NCBI GenBank assembly: GCA_964476505.1 | Contig: CAYZAW010000041.1 | Span: forward strand, 1 to 19,661 | Length of the DNA stretch: 19,661 nucleotides | Reading direction: 5' to 3' | Origin: CAYZAW01 sp964476505 | GTDB lineage: Bacteria > Bacillota > Clostridia > Christensenellales > CAG-138 | In this document: positions 1 to 6,877 of the stretch, in pieces | Numbering within the stretch: position 1 is the stretch's first letter | Layout of the letters: each line of letters opens with the position of its first letter | Position numbers and translations under genes: made by a program | Notes under the pieces: model-generated | Database searches by the model: none | What the model saw: only the letters and a program-made list of their open reading frames with translations | What the model was told of the DNA's origin: nothing

Positions 1-26
1 GTGCGCTCAAATTTTGCCTTTGCCAT
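1..26 (-). CDS. tuf: Elongation factor Tu, first codons only (cut by window start)
   Basis: Read on the minus strand, the ATG at 26-24 opens the peptide MAKAKFERT, which is the very conserved start of bacterial EF-Tu, the GTPase that brings aminoacyl-tRNA to the ribosome. A strong ribosome-binding site (AGGAGGAAAC, complement of 31-40) lies just upstream. Only nine codons are inside the window, so the call rests on this N-terminal signature, the good Shine-Dalgarno sequence and the tRNA gene immediately upstream on the same strand, an arrangement known for tuf in several bacteria. No other common protein family starts this way to my knowledge, but the GTPase motifs themselves are outside the window. 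Confidence 0.85.
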
Positions 27-108
27 TACAGTTTCCTCCTTATTGTTGTTCTTGTACCCGCGCACATGGACTGATAACGGCGTCGGGCTTGAAACTTACT
101 ATCATTTC

Positions 109-182
109 TGGAGCGGGTGATGGGAATCGAACCCACGTAGCCAGCTTGGGAAGCTGGAGCTCTGCCATTGAGCTACACCCGC
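109..182 (-). tRNA. tRNA-Gly, anticodon CCC
   Basis: A full cloverleaf can be folded on the minus strand: 7-bp acceptor stem GCGGGTG/CACCCGC, D-arm GCTC/GAGC, anticodon stem CCAGC/GCTGG around the loop TTCCCAA, and T-arm with loop TTCGATT. The anticodon is CCC, which reads the glycine codon GGG. The discriminator base is T and the 3' CCA is encoded (111-109). It is preceded by a consensus promoter about 15 nt from the expected transcription start and followed by tuf, so the mature tRNA is probably cut from a tRNA-tuf transcript. Confidence 0.95.
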
Positions 183-203
183 GCACCTGACGATAGCCAC
201 TAT

Positions 204-232
204 ATTTTAAAGCTACCATGCCGCTTTGTCAA
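204..232 (-). promoter_or_regulatory. Sigma-A promoter for tRNA-Gly/tuf
   Basis: On the minus strand a perfect -35 box TTGACA (232-227) is separated by exactly 17 bp from the -10 box TAAAAT (209-204). Transcription would start near 197, about 15 nt before the tRNA 5' end. No other promoter as good is visible between the tRNA and tuf, so it probably serves both. Confidence 0.85.
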
Positions 233-303
233 TAGTTTACACGTTCTGATCGCGTCTTTGTGCGCCCGTTATGCGCCCTAGCAGCATCCAATATGGCTGC
301 CTC

Positions 304-333
304 TTTTCATTTATTGCGCCTTTGTGCTATGAT
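304..333 (+). promoter_or_regulatory. Probable promoter of the glycosyltransferase gene
   Basis: A -10 box TATGAT (328-333) lies 18 bp downstream of the partial -35 box TTTTCA (304-309), and about 37 bp before the chosen start codon at 371. The -35 match is only four of six, so the assignment is tentative. Confidence 0.45.
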
Positions 334-370
334 ATACGCCTATTACAGCAAGCAATGCGGGGAGCGGCAT

Positions 371-1582
371 ATGAAAAAGATCGCTATGTTTTCCATGGGA
401 ACCAGGGGCGATATCCAGCCCTATATTTTTCTGGCGCAGGCGCTTCAGGAAAGAGGCTGTGCGGTAACACTGGGAACACACCCCTGCTGGAGGGCGCTTG
501 TGGAGAGCGCCGGGGTATCGTTTACGCCCATAGGGCCGGATATCGATATCGAAAAGGAAGCCGCCGTGATCCGCGGAAAAACGAAAAACCCCGCCATCAG
601 CGTACTGAAAACGATGAACTTTGTGTTTCGCATCATCCAAGGCTCCTCAAAAGAGATCTACGAAGCCTGCGCCGGGCAGGACTTGATCGTTGCCGGGCAT
701 AGCATGATGGGCGTTACGGAGGCGGAGGTGCTGCACATCCCCACCGTAAACGTGGTGCTGCAAACGGAAATGATCCCCCAAATAGGCAAGCCGCAAACGG
801 CAGCGGAAAAGATGATCGGCAAGCTGATTGCCAAGCAGGCGGCAAAGCCCTTCAACAAAATACGCAAGCTGTACGGTCTGCCCCCTGTTGCGGATATGGG
901 GGTGCTGACATCCGGCAACTTAACGCTCATTCCCATCAGCGAGCATGTGCTGGAGCGCAACCCTTACTGGGGGCAACAGTATGTGCTTTGCGGGTATTGG
1001 TACCGGGAGGAGGCCGCCTATCTGCCGGACGAACGGCTGCAGGCCTTCCTGCAAGCCGGAAGCAAGCCCATCATATTGGCGCTGGGTGCTATGTCCTTTG
1101 AAGATCAGGCGGATGAAAAAAAGCTGGATGCATTTGTGAAAGCCTTTGAAGAAACGGGAGAGCGGGCGATCATACAGGGCTTTCATAAAACCCTGCAAAC
1201 ATACCGGCTGCCCGATACCATGCTTGCGGTAGGCTCCATCCCGCACAGCTACCTGTTCCGGCAGGGCAAGCTGGTGATCCATCACTGCGGGTTCGGCACC
1301 GCCTCCGCCTCCCTGATCTACGGAATCCCCTCCATCCCCGTGCCGCACGTGCTGGATCAGTTTGGCTTTGCCAATACGTTAAAAAACCTTGGCGTGGCCT
1401 GCGATCCCATCAAGGGCAACGGGCTGACCAAGGCGGACGTGGTACGCGCCATCCAAACGATGAACGCCACCTATGCCGAAAAGCATGCAAAGGTACAGGC
1501 AATATCCCGTCAGCTTCTGGCAGAAAACGGCCTGCAAAAGGCAGCGGATCTCATTCTTGGCGAAACACAGCATATAAAATAG
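371..1582 (+). CDS. GT1/UGT-like glycosyltransferase
   Basis: A 403-residue protein with the two-domain (GT-B) pattern of UDP-glucuronosyl/UDP-glucosyltransferase-like enzymes, which move a sugar from a nucleotide-sugar to a lipid or small molecule. The N-terminus (residues 8-17, SMGTRGDIQP) is the acceptor-domain signature seen in sterol and macrolide glucosyltransferases. The C-terminal half has the donor-binding block: V302-I-H-H-C-G-F-G-T310, then the glycine-proline turn (318-320) and D329-Q330, equivalent to the HCGxGT...DQ motif of family GT1. The open frame extends upstream to 260, but the ATG at 371 is preferred because GGGGAG (359-364) sits six bases before it and the protein then begins directly with the beta-strand expected. 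It is monocistronic with its own promoter and terminator. The acceptor cannot be inferred; a membrane lipid is possible by analogy. No transmembrane segment or signal peptide is evident. Confidence 0.85.
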   Translation: MKKIAMFSMGTRGDIQPYIFLAQALQERGCAVTLGTHPCWRALVESAGVSFTPIGPDIDIEKEAAVIRGKTKNPAISVLKTMNFVFRIIQGSSKEIYEACAGQDLIVAGHSMMGVTEAEVLHIPTVNVVLQTEMIPQIGKPQTAAEKMIGKLIAKQAAKPFNKIRKLYGLPPVADMGVLTSGNLTLIPISEHVLERNPYWGQQYVLCGYWYREEAAYLPDERLQAFLQAGSKPIILALGAMSFEDQADEKKLDAFVKAFEETGERAIIQGFHKTLQTYRLPDTMLAVGSIPHSYLFRQGKLVIHHCGFGTASASLIYGIPSIPVPHVLDQFGFANTLKNLGVACDPIKGNGLTKADVVRAIQTMNATYAEKHAKVQAISRQLLAENGLQKAADLILGETQHIK

Positions 1583-1601
1583 AAGCAACTGATTTTAACA
1601 C

Positions 1602-1635
1602 AAAGGGCTGCCCGTATTTTCTAGAGCAGCCCTTT
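1602..1635. terminator. Bidirectional terminator between convergent genes
   Basis: The perfect 10-bp inverted repeat AAAGGGCTGC (1602-1611) and GCAGCCCTTT (1626-1635) encloses a 14-nt loop. It sits between the convergent glycosyltransferase (+) and acetyltransferase (-) genes. Flanking A and T bases on both sides allow it to work in either direction. Confidence 0.75.
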
Positions 1636-1637
1636 CC

Positions 1638-2135
1638 TTACGCTTTTCCGTAATAGCGGTACTGTACCTCCCGCACAGCGCGCCCGCCGATGGTATCCTC
1701 CTGATACGCGTCCCACGGCGTAAACCCAAATGCCTCATAAAAGCGGCGCGCCCGGGTGTTTTCCTCCAACACCCACAGGCAAACGTTTGTAAATCCCATT
1801 TCCTTAAGCCCCTGCACCGCCGCCTGTAGCAATGGCTTGCCGTATCCCTTGCCCATATAGTCCGGCAAAAGATAAATGGAAACCACTTCTCCAAAGCCCT
1901 CCGTGTGTTCCCAACGGGACTTGCAAAAGCTGGACGTTCCAACGATCGTATCATGCTCCAACAGCACCAGCGTTCGCTTGCCCCCGTCCTCCAGATGCGC
2001 CGCCCAGCTTCCCTTAGAAATACCGGCAAGGTATGCGTCCGGAATGATTCCCCGGTAGGCATGTTTCCAGCTTTCCTCATATACGCGGCTGATCGCCAGC
2101 CGGTCGTCCTGCTCGTTTAAATATCGGATATCCAT
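1638..2135 (-). CDS. GNAT-family N-acetyltransferase
   Basis: A 165-residue acetyltransferase of the GNAT superfamily, which transfers acetyl from acetyl-CoA to an amine. The acetyl-CoA pyrophosphate-binding loop is seen at residues 94-103 (MGKGYGKPLL), after beta-strand 4 (VVSIYLLPDY, 84-93). The C-terminal motif RRFYEAFGF (130-138) is also typical. The N-terminus (DIRYLNEQDDRLAISRVYEES) matches the first strand and helix of RimI-like proteins. The open frame continues upstream to 2219, into the preceding gene; the ATG at 2135 is chosen because GGGAG lies about six bases before it and family members start here. It follows the small membrane-protein gene by 41 bp on the same strand and is likely co-transcribed. 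The substrate is unknown. Confidence 0.85.
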   Translation of the reverse strand: MDIRYLNEQDDRLAISRVYEESWKHAYRGIIPDAYLAGISKGSWAAHLEDGGKRTLVLLEHDTIVGTSSFCKSRWEHTEGFGEVVSIYLLPDYMGKGYGKPLLQAAVQGLKEMGFTNVCLWVLEENTRARRFYEAFGFTPWDAYQEDTIGGRAVREVQYRYYGKA

Positions 2136-2176
2136 GTATTCTCCCGTTACAGCCGCCCATAGGCCAGTTATCTTCC

Positions 2177-2494
2177 TTACGCCTTCTTTTTTTGCCGGTA
2201 CAACACATACCCGCCGCAAATGAGATAGAACGCTACAACCGCAATGCCCAGCGGCATTTCAATATGTATCACCTGCCCGGTGTCCACCGTGCTCATATAC
2301 ATCAGGTATAGCCCCGGCAGCATGCCTAAAAAGCCGCCCCAGAACATCCCCTTTGCCAATAGGATGCCGCTTGTTGCAAACAGCCCGATCCACACAAATA
2401 CCATTGGCGATATCGGCCCCGCATTCAGCGATGCAAGCCAAGCGTACAGTACCGTGAACAATATTGCGGGTGTAAAGTATACGATCTTTCCCAT
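2177..2494 (-). CDS. Small hydrophobic membrane protein, unknown function
   Basis: A 105-residue protein with three or four predicted membrane segments (about residues 3-22, 28-46, 52-66 and 80-98) and a basic tail ending YRQKKKA, which by the positive-inside rule should be cytoplasmic. The start at 2494 is supported by GGGAGG (2506-2501) six bases upstream. It is the first gene of a likely two-gene unit with the GNAT acetyltransferase. I do not recognise a family; the size and spacing suggest a small integral membrane protein of the kind often annotated as hypothetical. The sequence does not support a functional guess. Confidence 0.65.
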   Translation of the reverse strand: MGKIVYFTPAILFTVLYAWLASLNAGPISPMVFVWIGLFATSGILLAKGMFWGGFLGMLPGLYLMYMSTVDTGQVIHIEMPLGIAVVAFYLICGGYVLYRQKKKA

Positions 2495-2608
2495 GGATGC
2501 CCTCCCTATGCTGCAATCAACGTTACCATGGTATCACAGGTGCGTAGGGTTTTAAAAGAGAGGTTTTTACCGCGCCGGTTCCTGCCGCGCAAAATGCCGC
2601 CCAAAGCA

Positions 2609-2637
2609 TGGAAACTGGCGCTTCTTTCGTGTATACT
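2609..2637 (+). promoter_or_regulatory. Probable promoter of the cysteine-rich unknown gene
   Basis: A -10 box TATACT (2632-2637) is preceded at 17 bp by TGGAAA (2609-2614), a four-of-six match to the -35 consensus. The start codon at 2673 is 36 bp downstream, with the strong ribosome-binding site AAAGGAGG (2659-2666) between. Confidence 0.5.
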
Positions 2638-2672
2638 TAACTATATCGTTACGCAACTAAAGGAGGCGCTTT

Positions 2673-3143
2673 ATGTACACACCCTCCGGTACCTGCTGCC
2701 ACGGCTTCGATCGGCAACGCTTTTCCCTATGCCCATACTGCAACCCGCCGGCATATGAACAGATCGCAAGCAGCCCCATTGCCTCCATCGGTTTATACGC
2801 AGGCATGATTTCAGGGGATTTTGCGCAGGTGCAATATGCAAATGGACGGCTTTATTACGAATGCGGCGGCAGGTGCACGCGCCCGCAAAAGAAAAGCATT
2901 CCCATCAGCCGCAAAGCATTTGACGCATTATCAAGGCAGATTCTTGCCTGCCATATCGAACGCTGGCCTTCTTACGATAGCCTGCCGCCCTGTGGCATGT
3001 CGCTTCCCGCAGTCGAACTGACCTTTCAAAACGGCGCGGCGCTCTACTGGTGCAACCGGGAGATCCCCGATGCTGCGGCTTGGGCGTTGGTGGAAAGCAT
3101 GCTAGGCGAAGCGCTTGGCATAAGCTTTCGTTTACAGGCGTGA
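2673..3143 (+). CDS. Cysteine-rich protein of unknown function, possible N-terminal zinc site
   Basis: A 156-residue protein with no signal peptide or membrane helix. Near the N-terminus C8-C9-H10 and C20-P-Y-C23 could form a zinc knuckle; four further cysteines (64, 68, 93, 107) and C129 make it unusually cysteine-rich. The C-terminal part (about 114-156) has the alternating pattern of a beta-hairpin followed by an amphipathic helix (NGAALYW... then DAAAWALVESMLGEALG). The start is secure: AAAGGAGG is six bases upstream of the ATG. It is followed on the same strand after 68 bp by a lipoprotein gene and may share its transcript. I do not recognise the family and give no function. Confidence 0.65.
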   Translation: MYTPSGTCCHGFDRQRFSLCPYCNPPAYEQIASSPIASIGLYAGMISGDFAQVQYANGRLYYECGGRCTRPQKKSIPISRKAFDALSRQILACHIERWPSYDSLPPCGMSLPAVELTFQNGAALYWCNREIPDAAAWALVESMLGEALGISFRLQA

Positions 3144-3211
3144 GCTGATTGCACTACGCTAAGCTTTCCTCACGCTTTAATAAGTTAACCATGCAAAACG
3201 GAGGAACCGAT

Positions 3212-3799
3212 ATGAAACGCATACTCTCGTTTACCCTCGCATTCGTTTTGATGTTCTCTCTTGCCGCGTGTTCCACGCCCGTAAGCGAGCCGGATGTACC
3301 TTCCAAGGCGGACGATACGCCCGTACCGGAAATTCCCGCCCCACGCCCCATCACCTCCGAGCAGTATTTTCGGCATATTGCCGAGGGGGAGCGTGTTTCC
3401 TGCGAGGAGAACAAATACTCCAACACAACCAATGAAGGTATATTTGTTATTCCCGACAGCTATGTGGACGGTACGCCCTATTCCTTTGGCGGCCTTGTGT
3501 TCGACCCTGCCATGCTTACAGGGGCAAGCGTTGCCGTGCGAAAAGCTGGCAGCGATGCGCCGGGCAGCGGCTACACATCATACGAATGGCAGTTTACGCC
3601 CCTTAAAACGGGCGAAACGGAAATCATGCTGATTACCGATAACCTATCCGACGATACGCAGGAGTGCCGCGTATTCCACATTACCGTTATCACGTTGAAC
3701 GACAAGCTGCGCTGTACGCTCAACTGGTATGAAGACGGTATCATGGGTACGCATTACGAGCTTTGCCCGCTGGACGAAATCCCGTCCGATCATTCGTAA
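3212..3799 (+). CDS. Secreted lipoprotein, possible chagasin-like (I42) fold
   Basis: A 195-residue lipoprotein: basic n-region (MKR), hydrophobic core, and lipobox LAAC with the acylated cysteine at residue 20. A Ser/Pro/Asp-rich linker (about 21-45) tethers a globular domain to the outer face of the membrane. The domain contains GSGYTSYEWQFTPLKTGETE (about residues 118-137), which resembles the GxGG..W.F....G...I segment of chagasin-family (I42) cysteine-protease inhibitors, and a closing beta-strand FHITVI. The other two inhibitor loops are not clearly present, so the fold is suggested and inhibitor activity is not shown. The open frame reaches back to 3149; ATG 3212 is chosen for its ribosome-binding site (ACGGAGGAA, 3199-3207) and because the signal peptide then starts correctly. 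It lies directly upstream of the phospho-signalling operon but is separated from it by 224 bp with a likely promoter. Confidence 0.8.
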   Translation: MKRILSFTLAFVLMFSLAACSTPVSEPDVPSKADDTPVPEIPAPRPITSEQYFRHIAEGERVSCEENKYSNTTNEGIFVIPDSYVDGTPYSFGGLVFDPAMLTGASVAVRKAGSDAPGSGYTSYEWQFTPLKTGETEIMLITDNLSDDTQECRVFHITVITLNDKLRCTLNWYEDGIMGTHYELCPLDEIPSDHS

Positions 3800-3898
3800 T
3801 GCGGCAGAGCCTGCGGTTTACGAATCCGGTTTGGCATAGCCCCTACATCATGTGTTTTTCAAGCGGCATTATTATTTCATAATCCACCGTCAGCGGAA

Positions 3899-3927
3899 TT
3901 GAATATATTGGCATTTGCTGTTAAACT
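3899..3927 (+). promoter_or_regulatory. Probable promoter of the PP2C/FHA-protease/kinase operon
   Basis: TTGAAT (3899-3904) and TAAACT (3922-3927) are separated by 17 bp; each matches the sigma-A consensus at four positions. It is the best candidate in the 224-bp gap (3800-4023) before the operon. The leader downstream also holds an AGGAGGAG stretch (3952-3959) with no start codon at a usable distance, and pyrimidines at 3971-3980 that could pair with it. Confidence 0.5.
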
Positions 3928-4010
3928 GTAAGGATAAATAATCGGCTTAAACAGGAGGAGCGGAAGGCTTCTTCTCCCCTTGTGCGGCGCGGTTGAACGG
4001 AATTTCCGGC

Positions 4011-4017
4011 GGAGGTG
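4011..4017 (+). promoter_or_regulatory. Ribosome-binding site that fixes the PP2C start at 4024
   Basis: GGAGGTG ends six bases before the ATG at 4024. A GTG in the same frame at 4015 lies inside this site and so cannot use it, which makes 4024 the likely start. Confidence 0.8.
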
Positions 4018-4023
4018 AAACGA

Positions 4024-4845
4024 ATGCTGTTTTCGCGGCGGGCGGCGGCAAAAAAGCCTGCGCCATCCGTTCCCTTGCGTGAGGGCGCACCGCCCTATGC
4101 ACCGCTTTTAACATGCAGTGTGCAGGGGATAGGTGCACGCAGCGAGCAGCAGGATGCCTTTGCCATATCCTCCTTGGAGCAATACGCCCGGCAGGGCTTT
4201 TTAGCGATTCTGTGCGACGGCATGGGCGGTATGGCTTACGGGCGGGATATCGCCCAAATGGCCGCAAAGGGCTTGTTACAGCAGCTGCCGGCTCTAGCCG
4301 AACGCTTGCCGCATTCTATGTATGAGGCGGCAGAGGCGGTCAACAAAACGGTGTACAACGCCTATCGCGGTGTTGGCGGCACCACGTTGGTGCTTGCCTA
4401 TATCCAGCAAAACCGGCTGTGGTTTTTGACCGCAGGCGACAGCGACCTGATGCTGTTTCGGGACGGCAGGCTGTATGCCGTGAACCGCAGGCAGGAATAC
4501 CGCTACGAGCTGTACCGGCGGGTGCTTCGGGGCGAAGGCTCCATGGGCGCGATATATGCCAACCCGCAGGCAGGCTCCATCACCCAGTTTCTTGGCAGCG
4601 CGTCTTTACAATGCGACGGCGCACACCGCCCCTTAAAGCTCTGTAAAAAAGACAAGCTGCTGCTTTGCTCGGACGGCGTTAGCGACACGCTTTCCTTCGC
4701 GGAGCTGGAAAGCGCCATGGGGCTCCCACTTCCGGAGGCTGTAAAGGCGCTGGAAGGGCAAATACATGCCGCCAATCGGCCCGATCAGGATAACTATACG
4801 GCAATCCTTATCCAGTATTTAGGAGCGCCGGAGCACATATCATAA
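4024..4845 (+). CDS. PP2C-family protein phosphatase (first of two)
   Basis: A 273-residue PPM/PP2C metal-dependent Ser/Thr phosphatase, the eraser for Ser/Thr kinases. The family motifs appear in order: SEQQDAF (40-46, metal-ligand D44), DGMGG (65-69, metal-ligand D65), GGTTLVLA (118-125), AGDSDL (137-142), CSDGVSD (215-221, D217) and DQDNYTA (254-260, D256). All expected metal-binding aspartates are present, so it should be active. There is no signal peptide or membrane helix, so it acts in the cytoplasm; the first 25 residues are basic and proline-rich. It is first in a five-gene operon and is followed after 15 bp by the protease-FHA gene, and farther on by a kinase, so its substrates are probably the kinase or phosphorylated proteins of this cluster. 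Start choice is explained under the ribosome-binding site at 4011-4017. Confidence 0.92.
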   Translation: MLFSRRAAAKKPAPSVPLREGAPPYAPLLTCSVQGIGARSEQQDAFAISSLEQYARQGFLAILCDGMGGMAYGRDIAQMAAKGLLQQLPALAERLPHSMYEAAEAVNKTVYNAYRGVGGTTLVLAYIQQNRLWFLTAGDSDLMLFRDGRLYAVNRRQEYRYELYRRVLRGEGSMGAIYANPQAGSITQFLGSASLQCDGAHRPLKLCKKDKLLLCSDGVSDTLSFAELESAMGLPLPEAVKALEGQIHAANRPDQDNYTAILIQYLGAPEHIS

Positions 4846-4860
4846 CGGAGGGAACGGAAC

Positions 4861-6147
4861 ATGAACGGTAATAAACGCAAGTATGCGGCTCTTGGCTTGG
4901 GCGTTGTGTTCTTGGTATGCCTTGCCTTAACCGTCTTGGGCGCAAAAGACAGCGGCGGCATAGCTCCCGTTGACGCACGGGATTCCATCGTTTGGATACT
5001 CAGCCAAGTGCAGGCAAGCGACGGCTCTGCGGCAGCGTCCTCGGGCACCGGTTGGGCCATTGGCGCGCCGGGAGAGCCGGTGCAGTACATTGTAACAAAC
5101 GGGCATGTGGTGGAATACGGCTATGCCTATCCCAAAGCCGACCCCTCCACCTTCTCCGGCGAGGTAGACGTGGTATTTTCCCAAGCGGAAAACGACTTTG
5201 TGGTGGCGCAGGTGGTGTACTACTCCCCGTCTGACGAGAAGGACATCGCCATACTGCGGCTGCCCAGCCCCACAGAAAAGCGAAACGCGCTGGTGCTGCG
5301 CCCCTCGGAGGATGTAGCCGTGGGCGAAACCGTGTATGCGCTGGGCTATCCGGGCGTGGCCTCGGATATGCAGTCCTACACCCGCTACGACCCAACGGAC
5401 GTGACCGTAACGCGAGGCATCATCAGCAAGCGCGCCGCCATTTCCGGCGTGGCGTATGAAGCCTTCCAGATGGACGTATACATCAACCACGGCAATTCCG
5501 GCGGCCCGCTTGTGGACGAAAACGGCTTTGCCATCGGTATCAATACGCTGGGCAATTACGATGCGACCAGCGGCCAGATGACGGACATGAACTACGCCAT
5601 CATCATGGATGAGCTAATCAAGATCCTGAACACGGAGCAGATCTCCTACACGCTGAAGGGGGATAACTCCTGGAAGGTGTATGCCTTCGGCGGCGCGGCA
5701 GCCATCGCCCTCATCGGCGCAATTCTGCTGTTCGTCAGCGCAGGAAAGGCCGCGCCCAAGGCCGCGGCGGCAGGGCAGCTTTACGCCGGTGCATCTGCTG
5801 CGGCGGGAAGCATGCCGCCTGTGCAGCAGGCAAAAGCGCCCGTGCTTATAGGCTTACAGGGCGCATACGCAGGCAGGCGCTTTACCGTTGGCGCGGGGCT
5901 TACACTGGGCCGAGACCCTGCCAGCTGCCAAGTGGTGTTTGCGCCCGGTACGCCGGGTGTCAGCTCCAAGCATTGCTCCGTTTGGTACAACAACGGTACG
6001 TTCATGCTGCAAGACAACGGTTCTTCCTACGGCACGTTTACGGCAAACGGGCAAAAGCTGACCCCCAACATGCCCGTTGCACTGCGCCCGGGAGACAGCT
6101 TCTCCTTGGCGGACGGCGCAAACCGTTTCCAAGTGGCAGAGGAGTAA
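4861..6147 (+). CDS. Membrane-anchored trypsin-like serine protease with C-terminal FHA domain
   Basis: A 428-residue fusion. A hydrophobic segment (8-27) acts as signal anchor. Residues about 40-262 form a chymotrypsin/HtrA-like protease with H82 (TNGHVV), D128 (EKDIAIL) and S213 (HGNSGGP) as catalytic triad. A second hydrophobic segment (about 272-294) crosses the membrane again. After an Ala-rich linker (295-325), residues 328-425 form a forkhead-associated domain, with G350-R351 and S369-x-H371 that normally hold phosphothreonine. With two membrane spans the protease should face outside and the FHA domain the cytoplasm. No PDZ domain is present, unlike HtrA. The start has GGAGG about eight bases upstream. 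It lies 15 bp after one PP2C gene and 3 bp before another, so control by the neighbouring kinase through phosphothreonine binding is a reasonable inference. The protease substrate is unknown. Confidence 0.92.
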   Translation: MNGNKRKYAALGLGVVFLVCLALTVLGAKDSGGIAPVDARDSIVWILSQVQASDGSAAASSGTGWAIGAPGEPVQYIVTNGHVVEYGYAYPKADPSTFSGEVDVVFSQAENDFVVAQVVYYSPSDEKDIAILRLPSPTEKRNALVLRPSEDVAVGETVYALGYPGVASDMQSYTRYDPTDVTVTRGIISKRAAISGVAYEAFQMDVYINHGNSGGPLVDENGFAIGINTLGNYDATSGQMTDMNYAIIMDELIKILNTEQISYTLKGDNSWKVYAFGGAAAIALIGAILLFVSAGKAAPKAAAAGQLYAGASAAAGSMPPVQQAKAPVLIGLQGAYAGRRFTVGAGLTLGRDPASCQVVFAPGTPGVSSKHCSVWYNNGTFMLQDNGSSYGTFTANGQKLTPNMPVALRPGDSFSLADGANRFQVAEE

Positions 6148-6150
6148 CGC

Positions 6151-6867
6151 ATGGCAGCGTTCGCCAGCTATACCCATCCCGGCAGACACAGCCGGAATTT
6201 CGATTTTTTACAGCAGGGAACAAAAAACGGCACGCTGTATGCCCTGCTGTGCGACGGTATGAACCACACGCCGGGAAGCGATACCGTTGCGCAAGCGTGT
6301 ATCAACGCAGCGTTTCCCGCCTTGCTTGCGGGCGCGGCTCCGGAAGCTGCGCTGCAGGCCGGGCAGGATGCCGTTCTTCGCTATAAAGCGCAAACGCCCG
6401 CCGCAAAGTGCGGCTGTACCACTGCCGCTGCGCTTGTGTGCAGCAACAGTCATTGCCGCTTTGCCACCGTTGGCGATACGCGGGTATATGTGTTTTTGCA
6501 AGATGCGCTTTCCTATGTAAGCGAGGATGATTCTAAGGCATACGAGGCTTACCGGGCGCGGCGCATCTGCTACGAGGATATCCGACTATCACCGGAGCGC
6601 ACGCAGTTGACTGCCTGCATCGGGGATACAAAGCCCATCGTTCCCCATACGGGCGAAGCGGCGCTTCAACCGGGGGATGCGGTGCTTCTTTGTACGGATG
6701 GCTTCTGGCAATATCTTTACGAAACGGAGCTGCAGCTGGATCTTATCAAATTCCGGCATGCCTCGGACTGGCTGGATACACTGCTGCTGCGTTTCACTGC
6801 CCGTTCCATGCTGGACGGCGATAATTTTACGGCGCTTACCTTTATGGCACAGGCTGAAAATGAGTAG
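6151..6867 (+). CDS. Divergent PP2C-family protein phosphatase (second of two)
   Basis: A 238-residue PPM/PP2C phosphatase that is shorter and more divergent than the first. Motifs: HSRNFDF (13-19, D18), LLCDGM (32-37, D35), GCTTAAAL (88-95), VGDTRVY (107-113), LLCTDGFW (179-186, D183) and DGDNFTAL (222-229, D224). The metal-ligand aspartates are kept, but the usual Gly-Gly after DGM is replaced by N38-H39-T40, in the loop that shapes the active site. It starts three bases after the protease-FHA stop, with GAGGAG overlapping the end of that gene, so translation is probably coupled. Two PP2Cs in one operon suggests different targets, for example one for the kinase and one for the FHA ligand. 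A regulatory or weakly active phosphatase is an alternative because of the altered loop. Confidence 0.88.
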   Translation: MAAFASYTHPGRHSRNFDFLQQGTKNGTLYALLCDGMNHTPGSDTVAQACINAAFPALLAGAAPEAALQAGQDAVLRYKAQTPAAKCGCTTAAALVCSNSHCRFATVGDTRVYVFLQDALSYVSEDDSKAYEAYRARRICYEDIRLSPERTQLTACIGDTKPIVPHTGEAALQPGDAVLLCTDGFWQYLYETELQLDLIKFRHASDWLDTLLLRFTARSMLDGDNFTALTFMAQAENE

Positions 6868-6871
6868 GAGG
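6866..6871 (+). promoter_or_regulatory. Ribosome-binding site that fixes the lipoprotein start at 6878
   Basis: AGGAGG overlaps the stop codon of the preceding PP2C gene and ends six bases before the ATG at 6878. The longer open frame beginning at 6677 and an ATG at 6860 have no such site. Confidence 0.8.
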
Positions 6872-6877
6872 CAAAAC

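Noticed and set aside
2522..2535. Near-palindrome with perfect core TACCATGGTA upstream of the small membrane protein gene
   Set aside because: Short, single copy, and no clear promoter beside it; could be chance, so not listed as an operator.
4927..5490. 187-residue minus-strand frame opposite the protease domain
   Set aside because: Shadow of the protease-FHA gene; skewed composition and no start signals.
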